DNA of 10,383 bases from Flavobacteriales bacterium (GCA_020437875.1 JAGQVR010000091.1:1-10383), one strand, 5' to 3'; shown: positions 1 through 5,972, numbered from the stretch's first letter. The notes: generated by a model from the letters alone, not told the origin. Made by a program: numbers and translations.

Positions 1-278
1 TGCACCGCACGCGTCATCGCAACGGTGTGCTCATCTACTTGAGCGTCGCGGACCGCAAGCTGGCCGTGATCGGCGATGAGGCCATCAACCAAAAGGTGCC
101 GGAGAACTTCTGGAACGATGTGCTCGGGCTCTTGAAGCTGCACCTCGCGGCCGGTCGTGCGGCCCATGGACTGGTCGAAGCCGTTCACATGGTCGGGGAG
201 AAGTTGCGGACCCACTTCCCGCTGAAGCACGACGATACGGACGAACTACCCAACGAGGTCAGCTTCGGCAGGCGATGA
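1..278 (+). CDS. TPM-domain protein, C-terminal part (5' end outside window)
   Basis: The reading frame is open from the left edge (first full codon at 3) to TGA at 276-278 and gives 91 visible residues. It begins with a His/Arg-rich stretch followed by NGVLIYLSVADRKLAVIGD, which is typical of the core of TPM domains (TLP18.3/Psb32/MOLO-1 fold), then an INQKVPENFW segment and an amphipathic helical end. No membrane segment is visible. Family members of this short type are usually about 140-150 residues, so roughly 50 residues are missing to the left. The stop overlaps the start of the next TPM gene (ATGA, 275-278), which points to translational coupling. In Bacteroidota such tandem TPM genes often follow lemA, but whether lemA lies upstream cannot be seen. 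The biochemical role is not established; some TPM domains have been reported as phosphatases. The family call is confident, the function is not. Confidence 0.88.
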   Translation, partial: HRTRHRNGVLIYLSVADRKLAVIGDEAINQKVPENFWNDVLGLLKLHLAAGRAAHGLVEAVHMVGEKLRTHFPLKHDDTDELPNEVSFGRR

Positions 279-1066
279 GGGTTCTCTCGCTCGCACTCTT
301 CCTCACCGCCGCACTGGCCGGCCAGGCGGCGCGCTTCGATTGTGCGCTGCCCAAGCCACCGACGGCACAACAGGACAAGCTCGTCTGGCAGTACACCGAG
401 CTGCTCGATCCGCACGAGGTACAACAACTCGATGCCAAGCTCACCCGCTTCGCCAGGGAGTCCAGCAATCGGATCCTCGTGATCGTGGTGGACACGCTTT
501 GTGGTCTGCCCGAATCGGACCTGGCGTTCGATATCGGGGAGAAGTGGGGTATCGGCAAGGCAGGCTTCGACAACGGTATCGTCTTCCTCATCAAGCCCAA
601 CGGTCCTCCCGGACAACGGAAGGTCTTCATCGCGACCGGTTATGGATTGGAAGGCGCTATTCCCGATCTGCGTGCGAAGCAGGTGGTCCAGGGGTACGTG
701 ATCCCCAACTTCAAGGCAGGCAACTATTTCCTGGGGATCGACAAGGCCACCGATGCGCTCATGGCCATGTCACAAGGCGAGTTCAATGAACCAAGCCCTG
801 GCAAGGGGAAGAACGTGCCATGGCCGGTATTCGTCTTCATCATCATCTTCATCGGAGCCATCTTCTTCTCCTGGCGCGGCCGGGTGAGGCGTTATGCCCG
901 CACCAACAGCGTGGACTTCTGGACGGCCATGTGGCTGTTGAGCGAGATGGACCGCAAGCACCGGAGTCGTTGGAACGGCGGTGGTTGGGGCGGCGGCGGT
1001 GGTGGCGGCTTCGGTGGCTTCGGTGGTGGTGGTTTCGGCGGCGGCGGCGCCGGTGGTAGCTGGTGA
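275..1066 (+). CDS. Exported, membrane-anchored TPM-domain protein with Gly-rich tail (YgcG-like)
   Basis: The protein has 263 residues. Residues 1-19 form a signal peptide. A TPM domain lies at about 30-165 and contains the family-like segments NRILVIVVDTLCGLPESDLA (66-85), WGIGKAGFDNGIVFLI (91-106) and GYGLEGAIPD (122-131). A transmembrane helix at about 182-199 is followed by an Arg-rich stretch (RGRVRRYAR). The protein ends in a nearly pure glycine tail (235-261) closing in Ser-Trp. This order (signal peptide, periplasmic TPM domain, one helix, Gly-rich tail) matches the YgcG-type TPM family. The start is the ATG overlapping the previous stop (ATGA), and no Shine-Dalgarno sequence is evident, as expected for Bacteroidota. 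With its two neighbours it forms an apparent operon. A role in envelope maintenance is inferred from topology and context only. Confidence 0.9.
   Translation: MRVLSLALFLTAALAGQAARFDCALPKPPTAQQDKLVWQYTELLDPHEVQQLDAKLTRFARESSNRILVIVVDTLCGLPESDLAFDIGEKWGIGKAGFDNGIVFLIKPNGPPGQRKVFIATGYGLEGAIPDLRAKQVVQGYVIPNFKAGNYFLGIDKATDALMAMSQGEFNEPSPGKGKNVPWPVFVFIIIFIGAIFFSWRGRVRRYARTNSVDFWTAMWLLSEMDRKHRSRWNGGGWGGGGGGGFGGFGGGGFGGGGAGGSW
977..1057 (+). repeat. Low-complexity glycine-codon tract
   Basis: This 81-bp tract of GGC/GGT codons, broken by a few TTC and TGG codons, encodes the Gly-rich tail (residues 235-261) of the TPM protein. It is G-rich on the + strand. Slippage here would change tail length in steps of one glycine or shift the frame just before the stop. 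Such tails are common in YgcG-like proteins. Confidence 0.8.
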
Positions 1067-1072
1067 TGTGAG

Positions 1073-1822
1073 ATGAGCTTCAGCAAATGGATCGGCGGTG
1101 GATTGGGTTGGGCCCTGGGTGGACCGATCGGCGGTTTGGTGGGCTTCGCCGTGGGCGCCATGCTCGACCATATGCAGGGTACGCCGGTGGAAGCCGCCGG
1201 ACAACAGCAGCGCACGAGCGGTCATGCCGGGCATACCATGGGCGGCGATCTCACCATGAGCCTCGTCGTCCTCATCGCTGCCATGATGAAGGCCGATGGA
1301 CGTGTGACCCAGAGCGAGCTGGACAATGTGCGCCGCTTCTTCGTCCGGCAGTTCGGCACCCAGCAGGCCGGGCAGTTGCTCATCGTCCTGCGCGATGTGC
1401 TCAAGCGCGACATCCCCGTGCACCAGGTGTGCGCACAGATCCGGCACAACATGCCCCATGCGGTGCGCCTGCAATTGCTGCACTACCTCATCGGCCTGGC
1501 CCATGCCGATGGCCATGTGGACCGCGCGGAGCTGGAACTCCTGCGTCGCATCGCGCATGACCTCGGCATCAACGAGAAGGACCTCGGCTCGCTCAGCGCC
1601 ATGTTCCGCAAGGCCGATCCCTCCACGGCCTACCAGATCCTCGAGATACCCGCGAGCGCGACGGATGATGAGGTGAAGAAGGCCTACCGCCGCATGGCCA
1701 TGAAGTTCCATCCCGACAAGGTGGCCCAGCTCGGTGAGGAGGTGCAGAAGGCGGCTTCGGAGAAGTTCAAGAAGGTGCAGGAGGCCTACGAGACCATCCA
1801 GCGCCAACGCGGCATCGCCTGA
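1073..1822 (+). CDS. TerB-like and J-domain co-chaperone, DjlA-like
   Basis: The protein has 249 residues. Residues 7-30 are a hydrophobic glycine-zipper segment (GGGLGWALGGPIGGLVGFAVG) that probably inserts in the membrane. A TerB-like helical domain spans about 58-175 and carries two repeated acidic motifs, ADGRVTQSEL (74-83) and ADGHVDRAEL (145-154). A C-terminal J domain (about 186-249) has the HPD motif at 213-215, which stimulates DnaK ATPase. This arrangement (membrane segment, TerB, J domain) is that of E. coli DjlA, a membrane-anchored DnaK co-chaperone. The J domain therefore probably faces the cytoplasm. The start lies 6 nt after the TPM stop, so the gene is likely co-transcribed with it. 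It ends directly against the convergent barrel gene. The domain calls are strong; partnership with the TPM proteins is inferred from gene order. Confidence 0.92.
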   Translation: MSFSKWIGGGLGWALGGPIGGLVGFAVGAMLDHMQGTPVEAAGQQQRTSGHAGHTMGGDLTMSLVVLIAAMMKADGRVTQSELDNVRRFFVRQFGTQQAGQLLIVLRDVLKRDIPVHQVCAQIRHNMPHAVRLQLLHYLIGLAHADGHVDRAELELLRRIAHDLGINEKDLGSLSAMFRKADPSTAYQILEIPASATDDEVKKAYRRMAMKFHPDKVAQLGEEVQKAASEKFKKVQEAYETIQRQRGIA

Positions 1823-2428
1823 TCAGAACCGGACGACCATGCCTGCTGTGAGGCGCGGTGTGTTCCATTGCAGGCGGCTCTTCAACCCATCGGGGTTCAC
1901 CAATCCGCCCTCGATCACGAGCTCGTCGCTGCTCGATGTCGCGTGGTCCAGCGCGATGAAGGCCCCGATCGTCCCGCTCATCATCCCGATGTAGCGCAGC
2001 CCGAACTCGGCGGCCCCACCTGTCGCCGTATATGGAAGCCGCGTGTCGTTCGGGAACAACGAGGCGGCCGCAGCACCGAAGGCGAACTGGAGTTCGAAAG
2101 CGGACCGGTCCGAGACCCACGGTCGGTAGGCTACGCTGAGCAGGTAGGTCGTCATGTGCAGGCGGTCCAAGCCACCATTGTGCCAGGCGCTGCCGATCCG
2201 ATCGTAATGGATGCCCAGTGACCAGCGGTCCGCGATCGCGTATCCGAACGCCGCATTGAAGGCCCCGCTGCCAAGGCCCTCCACGGCGATGTCCTTACGG
2301 TCGCTGTACACGTTCAGCACACCGATCCCACCGCCCACGCTCATCAGTAGGTGCTTCCTGCGCACCGCTTGCGCCTGCAAGCTGCCGATGGTCGCGAGGA
2401 CCAGGAGGAGGACGGATGTTCGCAGCAC
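1823..2428 (-). CDS. Small outer-membrane beta-barrel protein
   Basis: From the GTG at 2428 the protein has 201 residues. It begins with a signal peptide (about 1-20, LLLVLATIGSLQAQ). After that comes alternating hydrophobic/polar beta structure with glycine-rich turns (MSVGGGIGVLNVYSDR, WSLGIHYDRIGSAWHN, FELQFAFGAAAASLF, AEFGLRYIGMMSGTIGAFIALD). The chain ends in AGMVVRF; a terminal Phe after alternating residues is the usual C-terminal signal for barrel insertion by BamA. Size and pattern fit an eight-stranded OmpX/OmpA-like barrel. No catalytic motif is visible. A GTG 6 nt upstream (2434) is an alternative start. The frame stays open for about 310 more codons upstream, but that part runs antisense to the hydrolase gene and is not believed. 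Ligand and function are unknown. Confidence 0.8.
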   Translation of the reverse strand: MLRTSVLLLVLATIGSLQAQAVRRKHLLMSVGGGIGVLNVYSDRKDIAVEGLGSGAFNAAFGYAIADRWSLGIHYDRIGSAWHNGGLDRLHMTTYLLSVAYRPWVSDRSAFELQFAFGAAAASLFPNDTRLPYTATGGAAEFGLRYIGMMSGTIGAFIALDHATSSSDELVIEGGLVNPDGLKSRLQWNTPRLTAGMVVRF

Positions 2429-2437
2429 GTACACGAT

Positions 2438-2445
2438 CAAAGATG
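2438..2445 (-). promoter_or_regulatory. Candidate -7 box of the barrel gene
   Basis: On the minus strand this reads CATCTTTG, one base from the Bacteroidota consensus TAnnTTTG. It ends only 3 nt before a GTG and 9 nt before the preferred GTG start, so the transcript would have almost no 5' leader. No good -33 element was found at the usual distance, so the call is tentative. Confidence 0.4.
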
Positions 2446-2450
2446 GCGCA

Positions 2451-2477
2451 TTGCGCCCAACGGTCCCGGTAACTTTG
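2451..2477 (+). promoter_or_regulatory. Bacteroidota-type promoter of the alpha/beta hydrolase gene
   Basis: A perfect -7 box, TAACTTTG (2470-2477), is preceded by TTG at 2451-2453 as a plausible -33 element; the two terminal G residues are 24 nt apart. The box ends 5 nt before the ATG at 2483. If its last G is at -7, transcription starts at or within a base or two of the ATG, giving a leaderless or nearly leaderless mRNA. Confidence 0.65.
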
Positions 2478-2482
2478 TGCCC

Positions 2483-3301
2483 ATGGGCTGGCTCTGGGCC
2501 ACGTTGGGCATCCTCTTGTTGGGTTACGCAGGGCTGTGCATCTTCTATGCCATCTTCCAGGAGCGTTTCATCTTCATCCGCTTCCGGACCGGCCAGCACT
2601 ACCGCTACCGCTTTCCACCGCCGTTCGAGGAGCGTTACGTGGAAGCGAAGGATGGTGCCCGGTTGCACGCGCTGCATTTCAAGGCCGCTGATCCGCGCGG
2701 CATCGTACTCTACTTCCACGGGAACACGGGAAGTGTGCGCCGCTGGGGCAAGTTCGCGCCGCGCTTCGTTCGCATGGGCTACGATGTGCTCATGCCCGAT
2801 CCGCGCGGCTATGGCAAGAGCCGGGGCGACCTGAGCGAGGCGGCGTTGGTCACGGATGCGGAACGCTGGTATGAGGAGGCGCTGCGGTCCTTCCCGGAGA
2901 AGGAGGTGGTGGTCTTCGGCCGGTCCTTGGGCAGTGGGTTGGCGACCCCGGTTGCGGCGCAGCACCATCCGCGCATGCTCATCCTCGAAACGCCCTTCGC
3001 CAACCTGTACGACGTGGCCACCAACTACCTGCCCATCCTGCCATATCGCCTCCTGTTGCGCTATCCCTTCCGGAACGACAAGGCGATCAAACGCGTGACC
3101 TGCCCGGTCTACATCCTGCACGGGCGTTCCGATGCCACCGTACCGTACGAGAGCGCACTGAAGCTCTATGCCGCCGTGCCTTCCGGTGTGCATCGCGAGA
3201 TGCTCACCTTCAAGAAGGGCCACCACAGCGACCTCCCGCGTTTCCCGCGCTACCAGCGCTTCCTTGTCCGCGTGCTGGGGAATGAGGTGCAGGGGGCCTG
3301 A
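2483..3301 (+). CDS. Membrane-anchored alpha/beta hydrolase, BEM46/ABHD13-like
   Basis: The protein has 272 residues. An N-terminal hydrophobic helix (about 3-25) has no obvious cleavage site, so it is probably a signal anchor. The alpha/beta hydrolase fold follows: FHGNTGS (78-84) supplies the oxyanion-hole HGN motif, DPRGYGKS (106-113) is the usual loop, and GRSLGSG (146-152) holds the nucleophile Ser148. HGRSDATVP (213-221) supplies the acid Asp217, and GHHSDL (246-251) the catalytic His (247 or 248). The whole triad is present, so an active serine hydrolase (esterase, thioesterase or lipase type) is likely; the substrate is unknown. I chose the ATG at 2483 because it begins the hydrophobic anchor and lies just after a perfect -7 box. 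The frame is open further upstream, but that part overlaps the promoter and barrel gene. The next gene follows after 44 nt. Confidence 0.9.
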   Translation: MGWLWATLGILLLGYAGLCIFYAIFQERFIFIRFRTGQHYRYRFPPPFEERYVEAKDGARLHALHFKAADPRGIVLYFHGNTGSVRRWGKFAPRFVRMGYDVLMPDPRGYGKSRGDLSEAALVTDAERWYEEALRSFPEKEVVVFGRSLGSGLATPVAAQHHPRMLILETPFANLYDVATNYLPILPYRLLLRYPFRNDKAIKRVTCPVYILHGRSDATVPYESALKLYAAVPSGVHREMLTFKKGHHSDLPRFPRYQRFLVRVLGNEVQGA

Positions 3302-3318
3302 GCCTTGTCCGCTTGGCC

Positions 3319-3326
3319 TACCTTCG
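3319..3326 (+). promoter_or_regulatory. Candidate -7 box of the FKBP gene
   Basis: TACCTTCG differs from TAnnTTTG at one position and ends 19 nt before the ATG at 3346, within the 44-nt gap after the hydrolase stop. It would give a leader of roughly 13 nt. TTG occurs upstream at 3305-3307, but its spacing is shorter than usual. The FKBP gene could also be read through from the hydrolase gene. Confidence 0.45.
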
Positions 3327-3345
3327 CGCCCCTCAATACGAACCA

Positions 3346-4047
3346 ATGATCGTCCGTTCCTTTTCCGCACTCGTCGCCGTGACGATGCTCGTCGCTTGTT
3401 CCCAGGGCCAGAAAGGCCGCAGCACCGCCATCCACACGGAGATGGATTCGGTGAGCTACGCCATCGGCGCTGATATCGGTGGCAACCTGCGCAAGGGGAA
3501 GATCGATTCCCTCAATGCGGACCTCATCGCCGCGGGCCTTGCCGATGGCCTGGACAGCACCCTGCTCATGGATCAGGAGTCGTTGGAGATGGTGATGCGC
3601 TCCTTCATGATGAAGATGCAGATGAAGATGCAGGCGGAGGAGGCCGCGAAAGGCGAGAAGAACCGTGCAGCGGGCGAGGAGTTCCTGGCGGAGAACGGTA
3701 AGCGCAAGGGCGTGGTCACCACCCCGAGCGGCCTGCAATACGAGGTCATGACGATGGGTACCGGTGCCAAACCCACGGTGACCGACGTGGTGAAGGTGCA
3801 TTACCACGGCGCCTTCGTGGATGGAGAGGTGTTCGATAGCTCGGTGGACCGCGGCGAACCCGTGGAGATGCCGGTGAGCCAGTGGATCCCCGGTTTCGTG
3901 GAGGCCCTGCAGATGATGCCCACCGGCAGCAAGTGGAAGCTCTTCATCCCGAGCGATCTCGCCTACGGTCCGGCCGGGAATGGCCGCATCCCCGCCAATG
4001 CAGCGCTGGTCTTCGACCTCGAGGTGATCGAGGTGAAGAAGCCCTAA
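3346..4047 (+). CDS. FKBP-type peptidyl-prolyl cis-trans isomerase, lipoprotein
   Basis: The protein has 233 residues. A lipoprotein signal (MIVRSFSALVAVTMLVAC) has its lipobox LVAC ending at Cys18, so the protein is lipid-anchored in the envelope. An FKBP_N-like helical region (about 34-115, starting DSVSYAIGADIG) resembles the dimerisation and chaperone part of Mip/FkpA. The C-terminal FKBP catalytic domain (about 125-229) shows VKVHYHGAFVDGEVFDSS, the conserved QWIPGFVEALQMMPTGSKW and FIPSDLAYG, then IPANAALVFDLEVIEV. It probably catalyses prolyl isomerisation and assists folding of envelope proteins. The linker helix at about 82-95 is unusually rich in Met. I chose the ATG at 3346 over an in-frame TTG at 3313 because it starts the signal peptide and the upstream codons overlap the -7 box. 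A strong terminator follows. Confidence 0.94.
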   Translation: MIVRSFSALVAVTMLVACSQGQKGRSTAIHTEMDSVSYAIGADIGGNLRKGKIDSLNADLIAAGLADGLDSTLLMDQESLEMVMRSFMMKMQMKMQAEEAAKGEKNRAAGEEFLAENGKRKGVVTTPSGLQYEVMTMGTGAKPTVTDVVKVHYHGAFVDGEVFDSSVDRGEPVEMPVSQWIPGFVEALQMMPTGSKWKLFIPSDLAYGPAGNGRIPANAALVFDLEVIEVKKP

Positions 4048-4063
4048 GGCATATTGAACGATC

Positions 4064-4101
4064 GAATGCGCGTTGACCATGGTCAGCGCGCATTCTTTTT
4101 T
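4064..4101 (+). terminator. Rho-independent terminator of the FKBP gene
   Basis: The arms 4064-4079 and 4080-4095 are complementary over 16 bp with a single T-G wobble; the central bases form the loop in practice. Six T residues follow at 4096-4101. The hairpin starts 16 nt after the FKBP stop. It works best in the + direction: on the minus strand the wobble becomes an A-C mismatch and no T run follows. The last T is also part of the stop codon of the convergent DUF551 gene. Confidence 0.92.
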
Positions 4102-4373
4102 CAAGGAGCCTCCGGAAGTGGCATCCAATGGCTCACCTCCGCGAAGAACTTGTTGCTGGTGCCTTCGCCCTGCCAGAAGTGGGGCTCGCCATTGTACCCG
4201 GTCTTGCTCGCATTCTTCAGGAAATGGTCCTTCAGGAAGCGCAGGATCACGACCTGCCGCACTTGGGTGGCACCGGTCTTGCCAGGCAGGTAGACCTCAT
4301 TGCGGGGGAGGTGGCACAGGCAGCGCTGTCCATCGGCAGGCAATTGCTCGCTCACGGGGATCCAGCGCGACAT
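4101..4373 (-). CDS. DUF551-domain small protein
   Basis: The protein has 90 residues. It begins SRWIPVSEQLPADGQRCL and ends VSHWMPLPEAP, the two conserved ends of the DUF551 family (W-[IV]-P-V-x-E-x-L-P near the N-terminus and H-W-M-P-L-P near the C-terminus). There is no signal peptide or membrane helix, so it is probably cytoplasmic. The function of this family is not known; many members are phage-encoded, but nothing else here looks phage-derived. The ATG at 4373 was preferred to an in-frame TTG at 4382 because it lies 5 nt after a -7-like box and starts the conserved motif. It lies 20 nt downstream of the malate synthase stop on the same strand, and its stop touches the FKBP terminator's T run. 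Confidence 0.82.
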   Translation of the reverse strand: MSRWIPVSEQLPADGQRCLCHLPRNEVYLPGKTGATQVRQVVILRFLKDHFLKNASKTGYNGEPHFWQGEGTSNKFFAEVSHWMPLPEAP

Positions 4374-4378
4374 CGCGG

Positions 4379-4386
4379 CCAAGTTA
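4379..4386 (-). promoter_or_regulatory. Candidate -7 box of the DUF551 gene
   Basis: On the minus strand this reads TAACTTGG, one base from TAnnTTTG. It lies 5 nt before the ATG at 4373, the same spacing as the hydrolase promoter, and begins 7 nt after the malate synthase stop. It would let DUF551 be transcribed separately from a leaderless or very short-leader mRNA. I found no clear -33 element. Confidence 0.45.
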
Positions 4387-4393
4387 GGCTCCG

Positions 4394-5917
4394 CTAGAGC
4401 ATCGGTACGCCTTCACCCCCTGCCAACTCCAGCACGTAGGCCGTCGCACGATCCACCTGCTTGCGCACGACCGGGTCGTTGCCGTCGAACATCTTGTCGG
4501 CCTCCTTCTTCAACATGAACTTCACCAGGTCGATGGTGATGGGCAGGTTGGTCGCGGTGATGTTGCCCTTGGGGCTCTGCACCCATTGCCAAAGCAGCCG
4601 CACGGCCAGGAGCAGGCTGGACCTGTCGTGCACCCGACCGCCTTGGATCACCCAGCCCTTGCCCTGTTCACGCATCAGGAGCGACCGCAGTGCGGTGCGC
4701 AGGATGTTCTTCAAGCTGTCCACCGTGATGGGTCCTTCCGGGACCTGCACCAGGTCAGTGGGTGTGATGGCGTCCGTGCGCAGGTAGTTCAGTTGATGCG
4801 CGCGGGGCATGCTCTTGTTGAACTCCACCATGGATGCGTTCACCATGTCCTCGTGCACCACCAGCGTGCCGTCATGGCCGTCCACCGCCTCGCGCTCCTT
4901 GTCCGCCAGCATGGCCAGGTATTCCGCCTTCACCTTGCTATGGTCCAACGAGGGTAGTACGAAGGAAGGGGCCCCCATGGCGTGGCAGCCCCTGCGATGG
5001 CAGATGCCGATGGTGCGCAGGCTGAGCGCTCGCAGGAAGGGCGCGTTCAGGCCGATCGTCTCCCGATCCGGCAGGACGTTGCGATCCGGGCCGTGGAAGA
5101 GGGCGATGTGGTCCGCGGCATAGCCTTGTGGGTCCAGGGCCAGGCCGGCACTGTGGTGCTGCAGTTCGAAGAGGATCTCGTCCGCCTCAAGGGCGCCGGC
5201 CACCGTGTCCATGAATACGGTGCAACGGATGGTGCCGCGGTCCACTTCCAGGGTCTCCTCGACGCGCTCGAAGAGCCGCGCCCAGAGCCGTGCTTCCTGA
5301 TGCCCCTGGACATCGCGGAGGTAGAGGTGGATGCCACCCTGCCGTCGCACGGTCTCCAGGCCATGCCCCATGGCCATCATCGAAAGGTCGAAGAAGGCCG
5401 CCGGAACGGGCATTTCCTCCACGGTGAGCGATGACTCGTAGGTGAAGAAGGGCCGTGGCACCAGCATCAGTCGGGAGCTGGTGGAGGGATTGATGCGCAC
5501 ACGGCCCTCCCGGTCATCCAGGTAGGCCAGGTTCCGGTGCGCCGTCCCGTTCAGGCTCTTGTGCGCACGCAGGATGCTCCAAGGGTCCTGGGCGGTGAAG
5601 TTCCAGAGGTCGGCGATGTAGCTCTTGGCGCCGGCGTTCATGCCGTTGATGAGCTCCGAGCGGTTCGCACCGCCGATCAGCTCCACCCGGCGCTCCTGAA
5701 GCCCTTCGGGCTCCGGGTCCACCTTCCAGTCCTTGTCCCGCACATTCGCCGTCGCGGCCTGGAACTCGATAGGACCCTTTGCCAGGGCGGCGCGTCGTTC
5801 GGTCCGGATGGTCAATAGTTCGTTGAGCCGCCCGTCGTAACTGGCCGTCATTCCACCGACCAGGTCGCGTACGCCTGGTGTGATCAGTCTATCCTGCACG
5901 ATCTCCTTCACCTCCAC
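4394..5917 (-). CDS. aceB: Divergent malate synthase (type A family)
   Basis: The protein has 507 residues, close to type A malate synthases (about 530). The family enzyme condenses glyoxylate with acetyl-CoA to malate in the glyoxylate shunt. Family-like segments run through the whole chain: NVRDKDWKV (58-66), ERRVELIGGANRSELINGMN (75-94), DRGTIRCTV (226-234), PDRETIGLNAPFLRA (283-297), DGHDGTLVVHED (346-357) and LLWQWV (441-446). The presumed catalytic Arg (R155) and base (D431) align with type A enzymes. However, the usual MADFEDS is IADLWNF (101-107), the metal-site IET is MDT (236-238), the GLNxGxWDYIF signature is expanded and altered (258-274, D269 kept), and EDAATAEISR is HDRSSLLLAV. 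The start is GTG. No isocitrate lyase gene is in the window. Membership of the family is clear, but activity as a normal malate synthase is uncertain. Confidence 0.82.
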   Translation of the reverse strand: MEVKEIVQDRLITPGVRDLVGGMTASYDGRLNELLTIRTERRAALAKGPIEFQAATANVRDKDWKVDPEPEGLQERRVELIGGANRSELINGMNAGAKSYIADLWNFTAQDPWSILRAHKSLNGTAHRNLAYLDDREGRVRINPSTSSRLMLVPRPFFTYESSLTVEEMPVPAAFFDLSMMAMGHGLETVRRQGGIHLYLRDVQGHQEARLWARLFERVEETLEVDRGTIRCTVFMDTVAGALEADEILFELQHHSAGLALDPQGYAADHIALFHGPDRNVLPDRETIGLNAPFLRALSLRTIGICHRRGCHAMGAPSFVLPSLDHSKVKAEYLAMLADKEREAVDGHDGTLVVHEDMVNASMVEFNKSMPRAHQLNYLRTDAITPTDLVQVPEGPITVDSLKNILRTALRSLLMREQGKGWVIQGGRVHDRSSLLLAVRLLWQWVQSPKGNITATNLPITIDLVKFMLKKEADKMFDGNDPVVRKQVDRATAYVLELAGGEGVPML

Positions 5918-5949
5918 GGGATTGGGCGGTGCGATGTTACGGAACCAAG

Positions 5950-5972
5950 GGTCGGTTTGTTTCGACCAAACC
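5950..5972. promoter_or_regulatory. Overlapping inverted repeats upstream of malate synthase
   Basis: GGTCG (5950-5954) pairs with CGACC (5963-5967), and GGTTTG (5954-5959) pairs with CAAACC (5967-5972). The two cannot form together. They lie 33-55 nt upstream of the malate synthase GTG and overlap a weak -7 candidate. They could be an operator or a leader hairpin, but stems of 5-6 bp also arise by chance. Confidence 0.25.

Noticed and set aside
770..1807. Long open minus-strand frame over the TPM2 and TerB/J genes
   Set aside because: It reads as His/Ala-rich, low-complexity protein opposite two genes with clear domains. Long antisense frames are common in GC-rich coding DNA.
2429..3370. 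Upstream extension of the minus-strand barrel gene by about 310 codons
   Set aside because: The frame is open but lies wholly antisense to the well-supported hydrolase gene, has no domain content, and the signal peptide marks the true start near 2428.
4101..4373. DUF551 gene as a prophage remnant
   Set aside because: The family is frequent in phages, but no integrase, structural gene, attachment repeat or composition shift is visible, and the gene sits neatly within a normal gene arrangement.
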